A DNA stretch of 64,000 nucleotides from Fimbriimonadales bacterium (GCA_025998675.1 AP024673.1:2364562-2428561), one strand, 5' to 3'. Positions 1 through 9,306 are shown, numbered from the stretch's first letter. Numbers and translations are program-made. The notes: generated by a model not told the origin, from the sequence alone.

Positions 1-1080
1 CGCCTGCGTACTGATGTAGCCCGCCGCCCAGTAGCCCAGCGCGATCCCCATCAGCCCGCCCAGCACGCTTACCACGACCGACTCGATGAGAAACTGCAGC
101 AGGATGTTGAATTTTGTTGCGCCGATGGCTTTGCGCAAGCCGATTTCGCGCGTGCGCTCCGTGACGGAGACCAGCATGATGTTCATAATGCCGATGCCGC
201 CAACAATCAGCGACACGAGCGCGACGCCCGCCAGCAGGAAGGTGAAGGTCTGCGCGGTCGCCTCGACGGTCTCCACAAAGTCGCCCTGATTGAACACGCG
301 GAAGTCGGGGTCGCCGTCGGGCGGGATGTTGTGCGCGCGCATCAGGGCTTCCTCGACGCAGGTCTGTGTGTCGCTCATTTTGTCGGAGGCGCGCGCCTGA
401 ATGTTGAGCGCGTCCAGATGGCGTTGCCCTGCCAGGCGTCGCATAGCGGTCGGCAGAGGGATATAGACGCGGTCGTCGAAGCTGCGGAAGCCTGTGTCGC
501 CCTTGTAGGCGAGGCGCCCGATGACTTCGTAGCTCTGCCCGCCGATGCGGATGGTCTTGCCCACGCACGCGCCGCCCTGAAACAGCTCTTGCCACACCGT
601 GTGCCCAATCACCGCCACACGCGCCATCGCCTCCAGATCCTGCTCGGTGACGAACCTGCCCTCTTCCAGCACGAGGTTGCGGATGGGCTGCAGTTCGGGC
701 GTCACGCCTGAGATGCTGGTGCGCATGTTGCGGTTGAGGTACTTGACCTGCTGGGTGGTCCACACTTCGGGGGAGACGCGGGCGACCAGTTCGCCGCACG
801 ATTTCATAATCGCGTCGCCGTCTTCGATTTTGAGGCTCTGCACGCTGCCGAAGCCCAGAAACGCGCCGCCGCGCCGCGCCTGACCGGGGCGCACGGTCAG
901 CACATTCGCGCCGAGCCGCTGCACCTGCTCTAGAGTCGCCTGCCGTGCGCCCTGCGCAATGCCAATCATCGTGATGACCGCCGCCACGCCGATAATCACG
1001 CCCAGCATGGTCAGCAGCGTGCGCATCTTGTTCGCGCGCAGGCTATCGATGGCGGTAAGGAAGTTTTCGAAAACGCTCAT
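1..1080 (-). CDS. MacB/FtsX-type ABC transporter permease (3' end outside window)
   Basis: The reverse strand reads open from an ATG at 1080 to the left edge, giving 360 residues. The N-terminal anchor (MRTLLTMLGVIIGVAAVITM) is followed by a periplasmic MacB_PCD-like region. The C-terminal core has the family signature GIMNIMLVSVTERTREIGLR and further membrane segments. About 40-50 residues should be missing compared with usual permeases of about 400 residues. No ATPase domain is fused, so the ATPase partner must be a separate protein, perhaps beyond the edge. The start overlaps the stop of the adaptor gene by 4 nt (ATGA), so the two are translationally coupled as a MacA-MacB-like tripartite efflux or export system. 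Confidence 0.88.
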   Translation of the reverse strand, partial: MSVFENFLTAIDSLRANKMRTLLTMLGVIIGVAAVITMIGIAQGARQATLEQVQRLGANVLTVRPGQARRGGAFLGFGSVQSLKIEDGDAIMKSCGELVARVSPEVWTTQQVKYLNRNMRTSISGVTPELQPIRNLVLEEGRFVTEQDLEAMARVAVIGHTVWQELFQGGACVGKTIRIGGQSYEVIGRLAYKGDTGFRSFDDRVYIPLPTAMRRLAGQRHLDALNIQARASDKMSDTQTCVEEALMRAHNIPPDGDPDFRVFNQGDFVETVEATAQTFTFLLAGVALVSLIVGGIGIMNIMLVSVTERTREIGLRKAIGATKFNILLQFLIESVVVSVLGGLMGIALGYWAAGYISTQA

Positions 1081-2789
1081 CGTCCACCTCCTCCGCCGCC
1101 GGGCGGTCCGCCCTGTCCGCCGCCGCGCGGCGAGCTACCGCCCATGCGCGGTCCGAACGGGCGACCAAACGGCGAGCCAGGTCCATCTTGCTGCTGGTTG
1201 AAAATGCGTCCTGTGATGACCACTTCGCCGGGCTGGAGACCGTCGACAATCTCGGTCTTCGTATTGCCCTGCAGTCCTGCCTTCACTTCGCGGCGCTGGG
1301 GCTGTCCGTTCACCATTACCTCCACGAACGCGCCCTGCGGCGATTCGTTAACTGCCTCGTTGGGCACGGCGACCACATCGTTTTTACGCGCCACCAGAAA
1401 TTCGCAGGTCGCGTTCATGCCGGGCTTCAGGCGCGAGTCGGGCTTCTCGATCTCCACGCGCACCTTGATGACCGTCACATTCTGCTCCAGCACCGCCTGC
1501 GGGTCGATTCGGCTGACCTTGCCTTTGAATCGCTCGCGTCGGAAGGCGTCTACGCGGATGTCCACGGGTTGCCCGATGCGCACGCTGCCGATGTCCGCCT
1601 CGTCGACGGAGACCTCCACATACATACGGCTGGTGTCGGCAATCTGCAGGAGCGTGTTGCCCTGTGAGAAGAGCGAGGTACCTGGGGGCACGATGGTTCC
1701 CTGCTCCACGAATCGGGCAATCACCACGCCGTTGAGGGGGGCGGTAATCGTTGTGCTGTCGAGTTGCACTTTGGCGTTGTAGAGCTGGGCGTCGGCGCGG
1801 GCGCGTTGCGCTTTCGCGGTCGCGATGTCCGCCTCGCGCAGGCGAATCTGACGCAGGTTGGAGCGGGCTTGTGCGAGGGACGCCTGCGCCTGCTGGTACT
1901 GGGCGCGCGCCTCTCGCAGAGCTTGTTGCGCGACTTCAATCTGCACGCGGTTCGCCTCCGCCGAGCGCAGGTTCGCCTCCGCCTCCTGCACGCGGGCGCG
2001 GGCGGTCTCCAAACGCGTCTGGATGTCCTGCTCCAGCGTCTGCAGGCGTTGCTGGGCGGTGGTCAGCTGCGCGCGGGCGTTCTCCAACTGCGCCGCCGCG
2101 TTGTCCACCTGCTGCTGTGACACATAGCCTTTCTGGAGCAGGCTCTTGAGGCGTTCATGGTTGCGCTGGGCGGTCTCGACGGCTTGGCGCGCCGCCTCGA
2201 AGTTCGCCTGCGCCTGCGCACGCTCCTGCGGGATGGTCACGCGCTCCAGCTGTTCGAGATTCTTGCGGGCGGTTTCCAGCGCGGTGCGTGCGGACTGGAG
2301 TTGCGCCTCGGTCACGGTCGGCTGCAGGTTCGCGCGCGCTTCTGCCTGACGCAGGCGCGCTTCGGCGGCTTGCAGGTTCTGCTCCGCTTGCTGCACGGCG
2401 AGCTGGGTCTGCTCGCGCTGGAGCTGGAGGCTCTCCTGCGCCTGCTCGATGCGCGCGTTCGCCGCCTCCAGGTCCGCCTGCGCCTGATTGTAGACCGAGA
2501 GCGTGTCTGCAGGGTCAATCCGCGCCAGCAGCTGCCCCGCCTGCACCTCGTCGCCCACATCGACCAGGATCTGGCTCACAATCCCGCCCGCTTTGGACTT
2601 CACATCGACGATGTTGTAGGTGCGCAACACGCCCGTTGCGGTAATGGAGCGCACCACATCCTCGCGGGTGACCTCAGCGGTGCGGAGTTCGACTTCGGGT
2701 TCGGTCGTTTCGGCGTTGCGCCCGCGCATCCAGAGCGCAACGGCGGCAATCGCCACGATGCCCACAATCACTACAACGCGTTTGTTCAT
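1077..2789 (-). CDS. HlyD/MacA-family periplasmic adaptor with very long coiled coil
   Basis: This 570-residue protein starts with a short cytoplasmic tail and one membrane anchor (VVVIVGIVAIAAVALWM). A half barrel-sandwich motif (KAGGIVSQILVDVGDEV) follows, then about 240 residues of Ala/Gln/Glu-rich coiled coil (roughly 90-330), the second lipoyl half (TITAPLNGVVIARFVEQG), a beta-barrel and a membrane-proximal domain. The tail is glycine- and proline-rich. It is longer than typical MacA (about 370 residues), mainly because of the coiled coil. It should bridge the inner-membrane permease encoded next to the outer membrane. A possible -10 (TATGCT, 2801-2806 on the reverse strand) lies 11 nt before the ATG. 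The transported substrate cannot be inferred. Confidence 0.9.
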   Translation of the reverse strand: MNKRVVVIVGIVAIAAVALWMRGRNAETTEPEVELRTAEVTREDVVRSITATGVLRTYNIVDVKSKAGGIVSQILVDVGDEVQAGQLLARIDPADTLSVYNQAQADLEAANARIEQAQESLQLQREQTQLAVQQAEQNLQAAEARLRQAEARANLQPTVTEAQLQSARTALETARKNLEQLERVTIPQERAQAQANFEAARQAVETAQRNHERLKSLLQKGYVSQQQVDNAAAQLENARAQLTTAQQRLQTLEQDIQTRLETARARVQEAEANLRSAEANRVQIEVAQQALREARAQYQQAQASLAQARSNLRQIRLREADIATAKAQRARADAQLYNAKVQLDSTTITAPLNGVVIARFVEQGTIVPPGTSLFSQGNTLLQIADTSRMYVEVSVDEADIGSVRIGQPVDIRVDAFRRERFKGKVSRIDPQAVLEQNVTVIKVRVEIEKPDSRLKPGMNATCEFLVARKNDVVAVPNEAVNESPQGAFVEVMVNGQPQRREVKAGLQGNTKTEIVDGLQPGEVVITGRIFNQQQDGPGSPFGRPFGPRMGGSSPRGGGQGGPPGGGGGGR

Positions 2790-2875
2790 AGCCGTCCCTT
2801 AGCATACCCTCTGAGCGGGGAATCCCTGAATGTTAGACGCTGGCGGCGGCGTGTTGTTCGGCGTCTCCGCGCGGC

Positions 2876-4795
2876 TTACGCCCGAAACTCCCATGCGATG
2901 CCCGCCTCCTCGATACTTTCGGGCAGGGGGCTGACTTCAACGACCAGCGTCGTGCAGGGAACTTTGTGCCCGAAGCGCGGCGAGTACCAGCCCAGTCGGG
3001 TCGCTTCGTCGCCCCGATAGAGGCGCGCCGTGTAGCCCGCGAGTGGGCGAACCGTCAGGGTGCAGGCGCGCGTCCCGTCCGTAATGCGCCAGACGCCCTC
3101 GCCGACTGGCTCCACCTGCCAGTCGGGATGGAAGCGCCAGTACCACTGCACCGACTGACCCTTGCTGGGCACGATTCGGTCGGTGATGGTCAGCGCGTCG
3201 CCATTCAGCTGCACGCGGCGGCAGAGTATGTCGGGCAGGTAGGCTTCCGTCATGCCTTCCGCCCAGCCCTGACTCACATCGGACGCCGTGAAGCGCGACC
3301 GCGCCTTTTTGCCCCACAGGAACGGACCCTGGATTTCGGACTGGTTCTCGCCGTTCAGCGCGAGCGTGTTGTGCGCCGCCGTGCCCCGAAAATGGTCGCG
3401 CCATTCGGGGTCTTCGTGGTAGGCGTAAGTGCCCGCGTCGATCAGCAGCGGCTTGCCGTCCAGCGACGCCCACACCGCGAGCGCGTCGGCGTGCCCGTGC
3501 GCGGCGAGGCTCCCCAGCCCCAGCGGTCCGGCGTCGAACAGCGCCTGCCAGCGCGCGCCGTGCAGCACCGCGTACCCCCCGTCGGGATAGAGGCGCGATT
3601 CCACCAGCCGACTGCCCTCAGGGGGCGTTCCGCCGGTGAGCCACTGCGCCAGCGAATCGTCGGCGTCTGTGAGGGCAGGCGGCGGTTCGCAGCGCAGCAT
3701 CTGCGCCAGCGCGCGCCCCACCACCCGATGCCGATCCGCCGCCGCGCTCCACAGCGGTACGACCGTGCCGTCGTCCTCGTCGCCCACCTGCGGCACATAG
3801 CCTGAAGCGTCCATCACACGCCGCACGAACTCGATACTGCGCGTCAGCCGCTCCCGCACCGCGTCGGGCATCGGCTGCAGGCGGTAGGCGTGCAGGTAGA
3901 ACTCCCACACGAACGGCAGGTAGCCGAACGCCTGCTCCGCGTTCACGCCGTCGGGATAGAACTGGCGCAGCGCCTCGCGTTCCAGCGTCGCGTAGCCGAC
4001 CCTGCGCCAGCGGGATGCCAGCGCGCCGTCGGGCAGCAGGCTTCCCAGCACCGCCAGCGCCGCCGCCTCACCAATCAGATGGTTGTTCGCCGACGAGCCG
4101 GGCGACATGTGCCGCTCGATGAATTCGCCGTGCTGAATCAGCGCGCCGCCGAGCGTGGGCATCTGCTCGCGCAACGGCGGAAAGTCGGCGAGCAGGCGCA
4201 GGCTGTAGAGCCACGCCAGCGCGCGAATCGCATGCTCCAGCGCGCTCGTCCAGTGAATGCCCCAGCCGCGCGGGTTGCGTTCCACCCAGTCCAGCAGCCA
4301 TGCAAGGCACTTCTCAGCGTAGCGCGTCTCGCCCGTGAGCGCGTACGCCTGCGCCAGGCGCGCCATCGGCTGCCCGCGCGACAGCTCCCACACATACTTC
4401 ACCCCGCCCGCCACATCGATACGGCGGTAGTCAATCTGCTTCGCGGGGGCGTCCATCCAGTCTTTGCCCAGCAGGTAGTTGCGCCGCCAGCAGGGCGGGT
4501 CGTCCAGCTGCACGGAATAGCCGAACAGCGTCCACTGGCGTTGCAGCAACGCGTCCGTCTCTGCCAGCAACCGCCCGCGCTCGGCGTCGGGCAGCGCGTC
4601 GGGGTACAGGGGCAGCTGCTGCGTCAGAATCTCCAGCCACTGGTGCGCGTCGACGCCGTAGCGCCGCCAGGTCGCTTCGGGCGGCTCTTTGGGCAGCGGC
4701 TTGAACCGTTCCTGCGCCATGCGCCACGCCCGCGTCGCGACCTCCGACGCGCCCATCGCCCGCAACCGGCGCAGTTTCCAGCGTAAACTGCTCAT
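2876..4795 (-). CDS. heparinase II/III-like family protein
   Basis: The 639-residue product has the two-part layout of the heparinase II/III-like family. The N-terminal helical (alpha/alpha toroid) region contains RGWGIHWTSALEHAIRALAW and SSANNHLIGEAAAL. The C-terminal beta-sandwich region contains AHGHADALAVWASLDGKPLL, DAGTYAYHEDPEWRDHFRGT and AAHNTLALNG. Such proteins act as polysaccharide lyases on acidic glycans and often sit in exopolysaccharide clusters, but no glycosyltransferases are near here, so the substrate is open. The ATG at 4795 is preferred over the upstream in-frame start because a TACAAT -10 on the reverse strand ends 10 nt before it. No clear signal peptide is visible. Confidence 0.85.
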   Translation of the reverse strand: MSSLRWKLRRLRAMGASEVATRAWRMAQERFKPLPKEPPEATWRRYGVDAHQWLEILTQQLPLYPDALPDAERGRLLAETDALLQRQWTLFGYSVQLDDPPCWRRNYLLGKDWMDAPAKQIDYRRIDVAGGVKYVWELSRGQPMARLAQAYALTGETRYAEKCLAWLLDWVERNPRGWGIHWTSALEHAIRALAWLYSLRLLADFPPLREQMPTLGGALIQHGEFIERHMSPGSSANNHLIGEAAALAVLGSLLPDGALASRWRRVGYATLEREALRQFYPDGVNAEQAFGYLPFVWEFYLHAYRLQPMPDAVRERLTRSIEFVRRVMDASGYVPQVGDEDDGTVVPLWSAAADRHRVVGRALAQMLRCEPPPALTDADDSLAQWLTGGTPPEGSRLVESRLYPDGGYAVLHGARWQALFDAGPLGLGSLAAHGHADALAVWASLDGKPLLIDAGTYAYHEDPEWRDHFRGTAAHNTLALNGENQSEIQGPFLWGKKARSRFTASDVSQGWAEGMTEAYLPDILCRRVQLNGDALTITDRIVPSKGQSVQWYWRFHPDWQVEPVGEGVWRITDGTRACTLTVRPLAGYTARLYRGDEATRLGWYSPRFGHKVPCTTLVVEVSPLPESIEEAGIAWEFRA

Positions 4796-4805
4796 GAATA
4801 CAGGA

Positions 4806-4813
4806 ATTGTACC
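4806..4813 (-). promoter_or_regulatory. extended -10 promoter of the heparinase-like gene
   Basis: The reverse strand reads GGTACAAT and ends 10 nt before the ATG at 4795. There is no Shine-Dalgarno sequence in the gap, which implies a very short or absent 5' leader. Confidence 0.55.
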
Positions 4814-4966
4814 TTGCTTGGTGAATTGGCACACATAAAGTGCTTGTTCACCTGCACAGCGCTGGCGACGAAGCAAAATCTATGCTGGGCATCGATCATG
4901 CAACCGCTCTGAGAAATCGCACTACGCCAGTACTGATATGCCGACCGCGCACTACGGTATAGCCCA

Positions 4967-6514
4967 CTACGAGTCTGAGCGCCGTGCTTGGGCATCGGGA
5001 CGCCGATGGGGGGCTTCCAGATAGCCTACCCAGCCGAAATGCGGTTCGAAGTCCAGCGTATCGGTCATCGCCTCTGGGCTGCCGTTCCACGCAGGGTGAT
5101 TCGAGACGGCGCGAATCTGGCTGCGCTCCACCAGAGAGATTGGGTAGCCACGAGCGTGTTCAGCCCTGTTGAGAATCTTCAGGCGTGTGGGATCAAACCC
5201 CATTAACGCAGCGCTAACGGTATCCACTGCAAGGGGGTCAAATCCCGCGATACAGACGCCACACGGTTTGGCGGTGGGCGCCAGCGGGCCGTTGCCCTCG
5301 CCGCCAATAATCCCATCCACGATACAGAGAAATTTGCGTTGGGGCGTTTGCTGCAGTTGCCCCTGTTTGTCGGCATAAATCCAGCATTTCAGCACATCGT
5401 ATACCGTGCGCCAGATGGTGTCGTTCCCATGCCAGTTGCCTGAGCGGATGGTGTCGCGATTCGTATCGCCGAAGTAGTGGATGGCGAGTTTGCGCAGTGC
5501 AGAGACGACTCGCTCCCCAATGGGTCCAATGCGCGTGGCAAATCGCTTGGCGGATGCCGTGACGCGCTGTTCCAGTTTGCGCTTGACAGTGTCCTCAGCG
5601 AACTGGTCGCCCCCTTCGGAAGGCAACCCTTCCGTGTGGTGAGGGAGCCAGTTTTTGTCGCCGTTGATACCGATAACGCTTTTAATCCAGACGGTGGTAC
5701 CGCTCTTCTTGTGGGTCTTGAGCTTGGGCACATTAATGACCACATCCGCCCGAAGGAAGGTGTTCGCGATGAAATACTCGTGCTTGCCGGGCTGATGGTG
5801 GCGATTGGTGTCAGAGATGTCGTACTCGGCGCCATAGAGGCGTCCCAGTCGGTCGCGCACCTCCTCGAACTCACTGTGAACGCCCAAATCGATACACGAA
5901 TAGCCGAAGGGGTCGCCAGGGCGCGTATAGCGTTCGATGATCACGCCTTGCTTTTTGCGCACGGCTTCCTTGCGTACCTCGTAGATGCGGAGATCGAACT
6001 CGGGCGCGACCTGCCTGTAGAAGGCAAGCAACTCATCGAAGCCGAACAGACGCCAGAGTTCATCCCAGTCGGCGTCATTCTGGGGCGAGTCGGCGATAAT
6101 CACTGTGCCGCGTCCGCCTTTTGCCAGATAGACATAATCGACCACCGCTCGCACTATAGAACCGTGCGTGATGAGCGCATCCGTGCCCATCTCTGGAAAT
6201 TCGTGAAAATCGCGCACCATATTGGGCTTGATGACCACCAGATCGTCAGGACGAATAATCTCTGCCAGGGGATTCCATTCAGGTGTACCAAAGCGCTCTT
6301 TGTCGAAGCCCAGCAACTGCAGAGCGCCCCGTACTGACTCATACGCGCTGTTAACTTCCTGAGCAAGGTGCTCTTTGAAGGGATATTCAGGATAGGCGGT
6401 GTCGGGATGGTACGGCGCAACAGCAGGATAGCGCAGCGAACGGGTTGTGCGATAGACTGCGACCGTCGCCGCGTCCGTTCGTTCTGAGTGGTGTGGCTCC
6501 GATAGATGACTCAT
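4967..6514 (-). CDS. DUF362 domain-containing protein
   Basis: The 515-residue soluble protein carries DUF362 hallmarks: VVIKPNMV, a segment around VVINVPKLKTHKKSGTT, KSVIGINGDKNWLPHHTEG, VDGIIGGEGNGP, and FDPLAVDTVSAALMGFDP. The family often occurs beside or fused to ferredoxin domains, but none is present here, and no biochemical role is established for this version. The ATG at 6514 (MSHLSEPHH) is preferred to an in-frame start 45 nt upstream because GGTACAAT ends 7 nt before it, suggesting a leaderless transcript. The gene is transcribed away from the MmgE/PrpD gene, with a 122-nt intergenic region between them. Confidence 0.85.
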   Translation of the reverse strand: MSHLSEPHHSERTDAATVAVYRTTRSLRYPAVAPYHPDTAYPEYPFKEHLAQEVNSAYESVRGALQLLGFDKERFGTPEWNPLAEIIRPDDLVVIKPNMVRDFHEFPEMGTDALITHGSIVRAVVDYVYLAKGGRGTVIIADSPQNDADWDELWRLFGFDELLAFYRQVAPEFDLRIYEVRKEAVRKKQGVIIERYTRPGDPFGYSCIDLGVHSEFEEVRDRLGRLYGAEYDISDTNRHHQPGKHEYFIANTFLRADVVINVPKLKTHKKSGTTVWIKSVIGINGDKNWLPHHTEGLPSEGGDQFAEDTVKRKLEQRVTASAKRFATRIGPIGERVVSALRKLAIHYFGDTNRDTIRSGNWHGNDTIWRTVYDVLKCWIYADKQGQLQQTPQRKFLCIVDGIIGGEGNGPLAPTAKPCGVCIAGFDPLAVDTVSAALMGFDPTRLKILNRAEHARGYPISLVERSQIRAVSNHPAWNGSPEAMTDTLDFEPHFGWVGYLEAPHRRPDAQARRSDS

Positions 6515-6521
6515 CGCGTTT

Positions 6522-6529
6522 ATTGTACC
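6522..6529 (-). promoter_or_regulatory. extended -10 promoter of the DUF362 gene (leaderless)
   Basis: GGTACAAT on the reverse strand lies 7 nt before the ATG at 6514, and no ribosome binding site can fit between them. Confidence 0.65.
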
Positions 6530-6540
6530 CGCCTGCATTC

Positions 6541-6573
6541 GGTTGGGAGATGGGAACAAAGGGGGTGAGGGCT
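6541..6573. repeat. fragment of dispersed repeat also found at about 32.2 kb
   Basis: The stretch around ACAAAGGGGGTGAGGGCT matches, in reverse orientation and with few mismatches, the left end of the inverted-repeat unit at 32215-32247. It sits inside the divergent promoter region between the DUF362 and MmgE/PrpD genes. Confidence 0.6.
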
Positions 6574-6592
6574 ATAAAGCATAGCATAAGCA

Positions 6593-6600
6593 GGTACAAT
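6593..6600 (+). promoter_or_regulatory. extended -10 promoter of the MmgE/PrpD gene
   Basis: GGTACAAT lies 36 nt before the ATG at 6637. A GGAGG (6625-6629) precedes the start, so this promoter makes a conventional short leader. Confidence 0.55.
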
Positions 6601-6636
6601 TCACCCCCGAAACAGACCTTTTACGGAGGCATGTCA

Positions 6637-8001
6637 ATGACCTTAGCGGAACGATTCGCACGCTACAGTACGGAACTCAAGTACGAAGCGCTTCCCCAGG
6701 AAGCCATTCACGAAGCGAAGCGACGGATTATCGACTCGATTGCCTGCGCGTTTGGCGCGTGGCGCTCGGAGACGGCGCAGCAGGTGCGCGCGGTCGCCAC
6801 ACAGGTCAGCAGTCCCTACGGCGCGACGATTCTCGGCACGGCGCACAAAGCCTCGCCCGACTGGGCGGCGTTCGCAAACGGACTGCTCATCCGCTACCTG
6901 GACTACAACGACACCTACCTTTCCAAAGAGCCTGCCCATCCCAGCGACAACCTCGCGGCGGTGCTGGCAGTCGCCGAAGCGGAGGGCAGCACGGGCAAGG
7001 AGACTCTGCTTGCGACCGTGCTGGCGTATGAAATCCAGTGCCGCCTGTGCGACTCGGCGAGCCTGCGCGCGCGCGGCTGGGACCATGTGAACTACGGGCT
7101 GTTCTCGGCGTCGGCGGCGGCGAGCCGACTGATGGGGCTGGACGCAACCGCTGCGCGCCACGCGATGAGCATCGCGGGCGTGTCGGGACTGGCGATGCGC
7201 CAGACGCGCGTGGGCGAAATCTCCGCGTGGAAAGGATGCGCTTTTGCCAACTCCAGTCGACACGCCGTGTTCGCCAGCTGGCTCGCCAAGCACGGACTCA
7301 CGGGTCCCTCCGAAATCTTCGAAGGCAGGATGGGCTTTATGAAGCAGGTCTCAGGCGAGTTTACCGTCGGCGCGCTCGGCGGTGAGGATGGACGCGGCTT
7401 CATGATTAACGAGACCTACATCAAGTATTACCCCGTCGAGTACCACGCGCAGAGCGCGGTGTGGGCGGCGCTCGCCCTGCGCGAGCAAATCGGCGGCGAC
7501 ATCCACCAGATAGAGCGCATCGAAATCGACACCTTCGAGGCGTGCTACTCGATTATCGGCAGCGAGCCAGAGAAGTGGCGTCCCCAGAGCCGTGAGACCG
7601 CCGACCACAGCCTGCCCTACATCGTCGGCGCGACGCTGATGGACGGCAAGGTAGACCTGGACACCTTCGACGAGGCGCGCTACACCGACCCCGCGCTACT
7701 GGAGCTGGTGAGCCGAATCGCTGTGCGCCACGATACGGCGATGGATCCCCGCTACCCCGAAGGCATCCCCAACCGAATCACGCTGTATCTCAAGGACGGG
7801 CGCACGCTGACGGAGGAGAACACCTTCCCGCGCGGACACGCACGCAACCCCATGAGCGACGAGGAGGTTGAGGCGAAGTTCTCTGTGCTGACCGAGTGGG
7901 CGCTGCCCCGAGCGCGTCAGGACGAGGTGTTGCAGTTCATCTGGCAGCTGGACACACAACCGACGATTGCGCCGCTGATGGAGATGCTGCGGGTGAAGTA
8001 A
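6637..8001 (+). CDS. MmgE/PrpD family protein (2-methylcitrate dehydratase-like)
   Basis: The 454-residue protein matches the MmgE/PrpD fold along its whole length: an N-terminal helical domain (EAKRRIIDSIACAFGAW, NGLLIRYLDYNDTYL, HPSDNLAAVLAVAE) and a smaller C-terminal domain (IKYYPVEYHAQSAVWAALAL, RETADHSLPYIVGATLMDG). Members include 2-methylcitrate and related dehydratases of propionate or small-acid metabolism. No prpB or prpC is adjacent, so the substrate is uncertain. The start at 6637 fits GGAGG with a 7-nt spacer; an ATG at 6631 would leave only 1 nt. The gene ends just before a strong stem-loop shared with the convergent gene. Confidence 0.9.
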   Translation: MTLAERFARYSTELKYEALPQEAIHEAKRRIIDSIACAFGAWRSETAQQVRAVATQVSSPYGATILGTAHKASPDWAAFANGLLIRYLDYNDTYLSKEPAHPSDNLAAVLAVAEAEGSTGKETLLATVLAYEIQCRLCDSASLRARGWDHVNYGLFSASAAASRLMGLDATAARHAMSIAGVSGLAMRQTRVGEISAWKGCAFANSSRHAVFASWLAKHGLTGPSEIFEGRMGFMKQVSGEFTVGALGGEDGRGFMINETYIKYYPVEYHAQSAVWAALALREQIGGDIHQIERIEIDTFEACYSIIGSEPEKWRPQSRETADHSLPYIVGATLMDGKVDLDTFDEARYTDPALLELVSRIAVRHDTAMDPRYPEGIPNRITLYLKDGRTLTEENTFPRGHARNPMSDEEVEAKFSVLTEWALPRARQDEVLQFIWQLDTQPTIAPLMEMLRVK

Positions 8002-8007
8002 GCACTC

Positions 8008-8032
8008 TGGGGCAGGCGCATCGCCTGCCCCA
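8008..8032. terminator. bidirectional 11-bp stem-loop between convergent genes
   Basis: TGGGGCAGGCG and CGCCTGCCCCA flank a 3-nt loop. No clear U-tract follows on either strand, so termination is an inference from the position between two convergent stop codons. Confidence 0.5.
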
Positions 8033-8036
8033 TGCT

Positions 8037-8237
8037 TCACGGACCGCTTGCGCCTGCGCCTGCTCGCGGTTGCGGCGGCGCCTGATTGCCAAACGGGTTC
8101 GACTCGTCGCCGAAGGTCTTCTCCACCACAGTATCGCTCGAGGATTTACTGGTCGCGGAGTAGAACCATGCGCCAATCAAGCCCAGCAACACCGCAACAA
8201 TCGCCACAACAGCCCATGTCGGAATCTCTTTTTTCAT
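8037..8237 (-). CDS. small single-span membrane protein
   Basis: The 66-residue protein has an N-terminal membrane segment (AVVAIVAVLLGLIGAWFY) followed by a short Ser/Asp-rich and then Pro/Gly/Ala-rich tail. The ATG at 8237 has a well-placed GGAGG upstream on the reverse strand. It lies 49 nt downstream of the DUF1559 pseudopilin gene on the same strand, separated by a G7/C7 stem-loop, so the two are likely co-transcribed. No family could be recognised. A role together with the pseudopilin is a guess from location. Confidence 0.6.
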   Translation of the reverse strand: MKKEIPTWAVVAIVAVLLGLIGAWFYSATSKSSSDTVVEKTFGDESNPFGNQAPPQPRAGAGASGP

Positions 8238-8257
8238 GAAAGCCTCCAGAGTAGAGG

Positions 8258-8276
8258 GGGGGGCAGAGCGCCCCCC
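8258..8276. other. GC stem-loop between DUF1559 gene and small membrane protein gene
   Basis: GGGGGGC and GCCCCCC pair over a 5-nt loop. On the reverse strand it lies between the stop of the pseudopilin gene and the start of the next gene, where it could act as a processing or attenuation site. Confidence 0.4.
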
Positions 8277-8286
8277 TTGCTGTCCG

Positions 8287-9228
8287 CTACATCGTCGATT
8301 GACATTGCTGGTCGATGTTCGGATTTTCACCCGGATGCGCCACCATCGGGTTCCAGTGGACGCCTGCGGGGTTGTAGTTCACGCAGGTGAAGTTCTGCGC
8401 GCCCGAGCTGACGCGCTCCTGCACCATCCCGCGATGCTGAGTGGTGGACATGCGCAGGTTCGGGTCAGTCTGGGTGAGCCACGCCTCGGTGGCGCGGAGC
8501 GGATACCACTTGCTGTGTCCATCCGCGAAGGTGATGTTGTGCCCTTCGTGGCGTCCGGAGATGCCGAAGAGCGAGTTCACGGGTCCCGACACATTAATCC
8601 AGTAGCCGCCGCCGCCGTTGCAGGTGGTCACTCCATCGGTTAGCACTACCAGCTTAGCCGCCTCGCGAATACGCGCGTGATTGATATACTGCCCGGCGCA
8701 CAGCGCATCGCAGTTGTTGGGGTTTGTGGCGCACGGGTCCCAGTACGCCTGGCAGCCAGGGTCTACCCCCTCACGGCACTGCCAGTAAGGCGCGAAGAAC
8801 TTGTTCATGCCGATGGGCATCGCGCGGCGGTCGGTGTGTTCGTTGTTGCAGGGCGGTGGGTTAATCACCGGGTCCTCAGGCACCGCCACATTCGACCAGA
8901 ACCGCATCCCGCCACGAGACACACTGGCAGAAGGGCACTCGAAGACGCCCTTGTTTTTGACATACGGATAGATTTGGCGGCTCCAGAGCGCGTTGGCGAT
9001 GCCGGCGCGTCCCCAGCAGCCGCCGCTTGCCAGCTCGGGGAAATACTCGTCATAATCGTTCGTATACATCGAGATGGCGGTACCGAGCTGGCGCATGTTG
9101 CTCAAGCACTGGGTCTTGCGTGCGCTCTCACGCGCCCGCGCGAACACGGGGAACAAAATCGCCGCCAGAATGGCGATAATCGCGATAACGACCAATAGCT
9201 CAATCAGGGTAAAGCCGCGTCTTCGCAT
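8287..9228 (-). CDS. DUF1559 pseudopilin-like protein with prepilin N-terminus
   Basis: The 313-residue product begins [20 protein letters not shown], a class III prepilin-peptidase/methylation site (G-FTLIE) with its hydrophobic helix. It continues with the H-x-G-D-G-type DUF1559 fold: [20 protein letters not shown] near the N-terminus and GHNITFADGHSKWYPL near the C-terminus. Several cysteines suggest disulfides outside the membrane. Such proteins are abundant in Planctomycetes and Armatimonadota; they are thought to be surface pseudopilins, but few have a known role. The start at 9228 has GGAGGT 7 nt upstream on the reverse strand, better placed than the start 15 nt further up. Confidence 0.9.
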   Translation of the reverse strand: MRRRGFTLIELLVVIAIIAILAAILFPVFARARESARKTQCLSNMRQLGTAISMYTNDYDEYFPELASGGCWGRAGIANALWSRQIYPYVKNKGVFECPSASVSRGGMRFWSNVAVPEDPVINPPPCNNEHTDRRAMPIGMNKFFAPYWQCREGVDPGCQAYWDPCATNPNNCDALCAGQYINHARIREAAKLVVLTDGVTTCNGGGGYWINVSGPVNSLFGISGRHEGHNITFADGHSKWYPLRATEAWLTQTDPNLRMSTTQHRGMVQERVSSGAQNFTCVNYNPAGVHWNPMVAHPGENPNIDQQCQSTM

Positions 9229-9306
9229 AGCAGATACCTCCACTGTTGTAATTACGATGCCTTTTGCCCAATTCCTGCCGTGAATTGAGGTTTTGGCTGC
9301 CGAATT

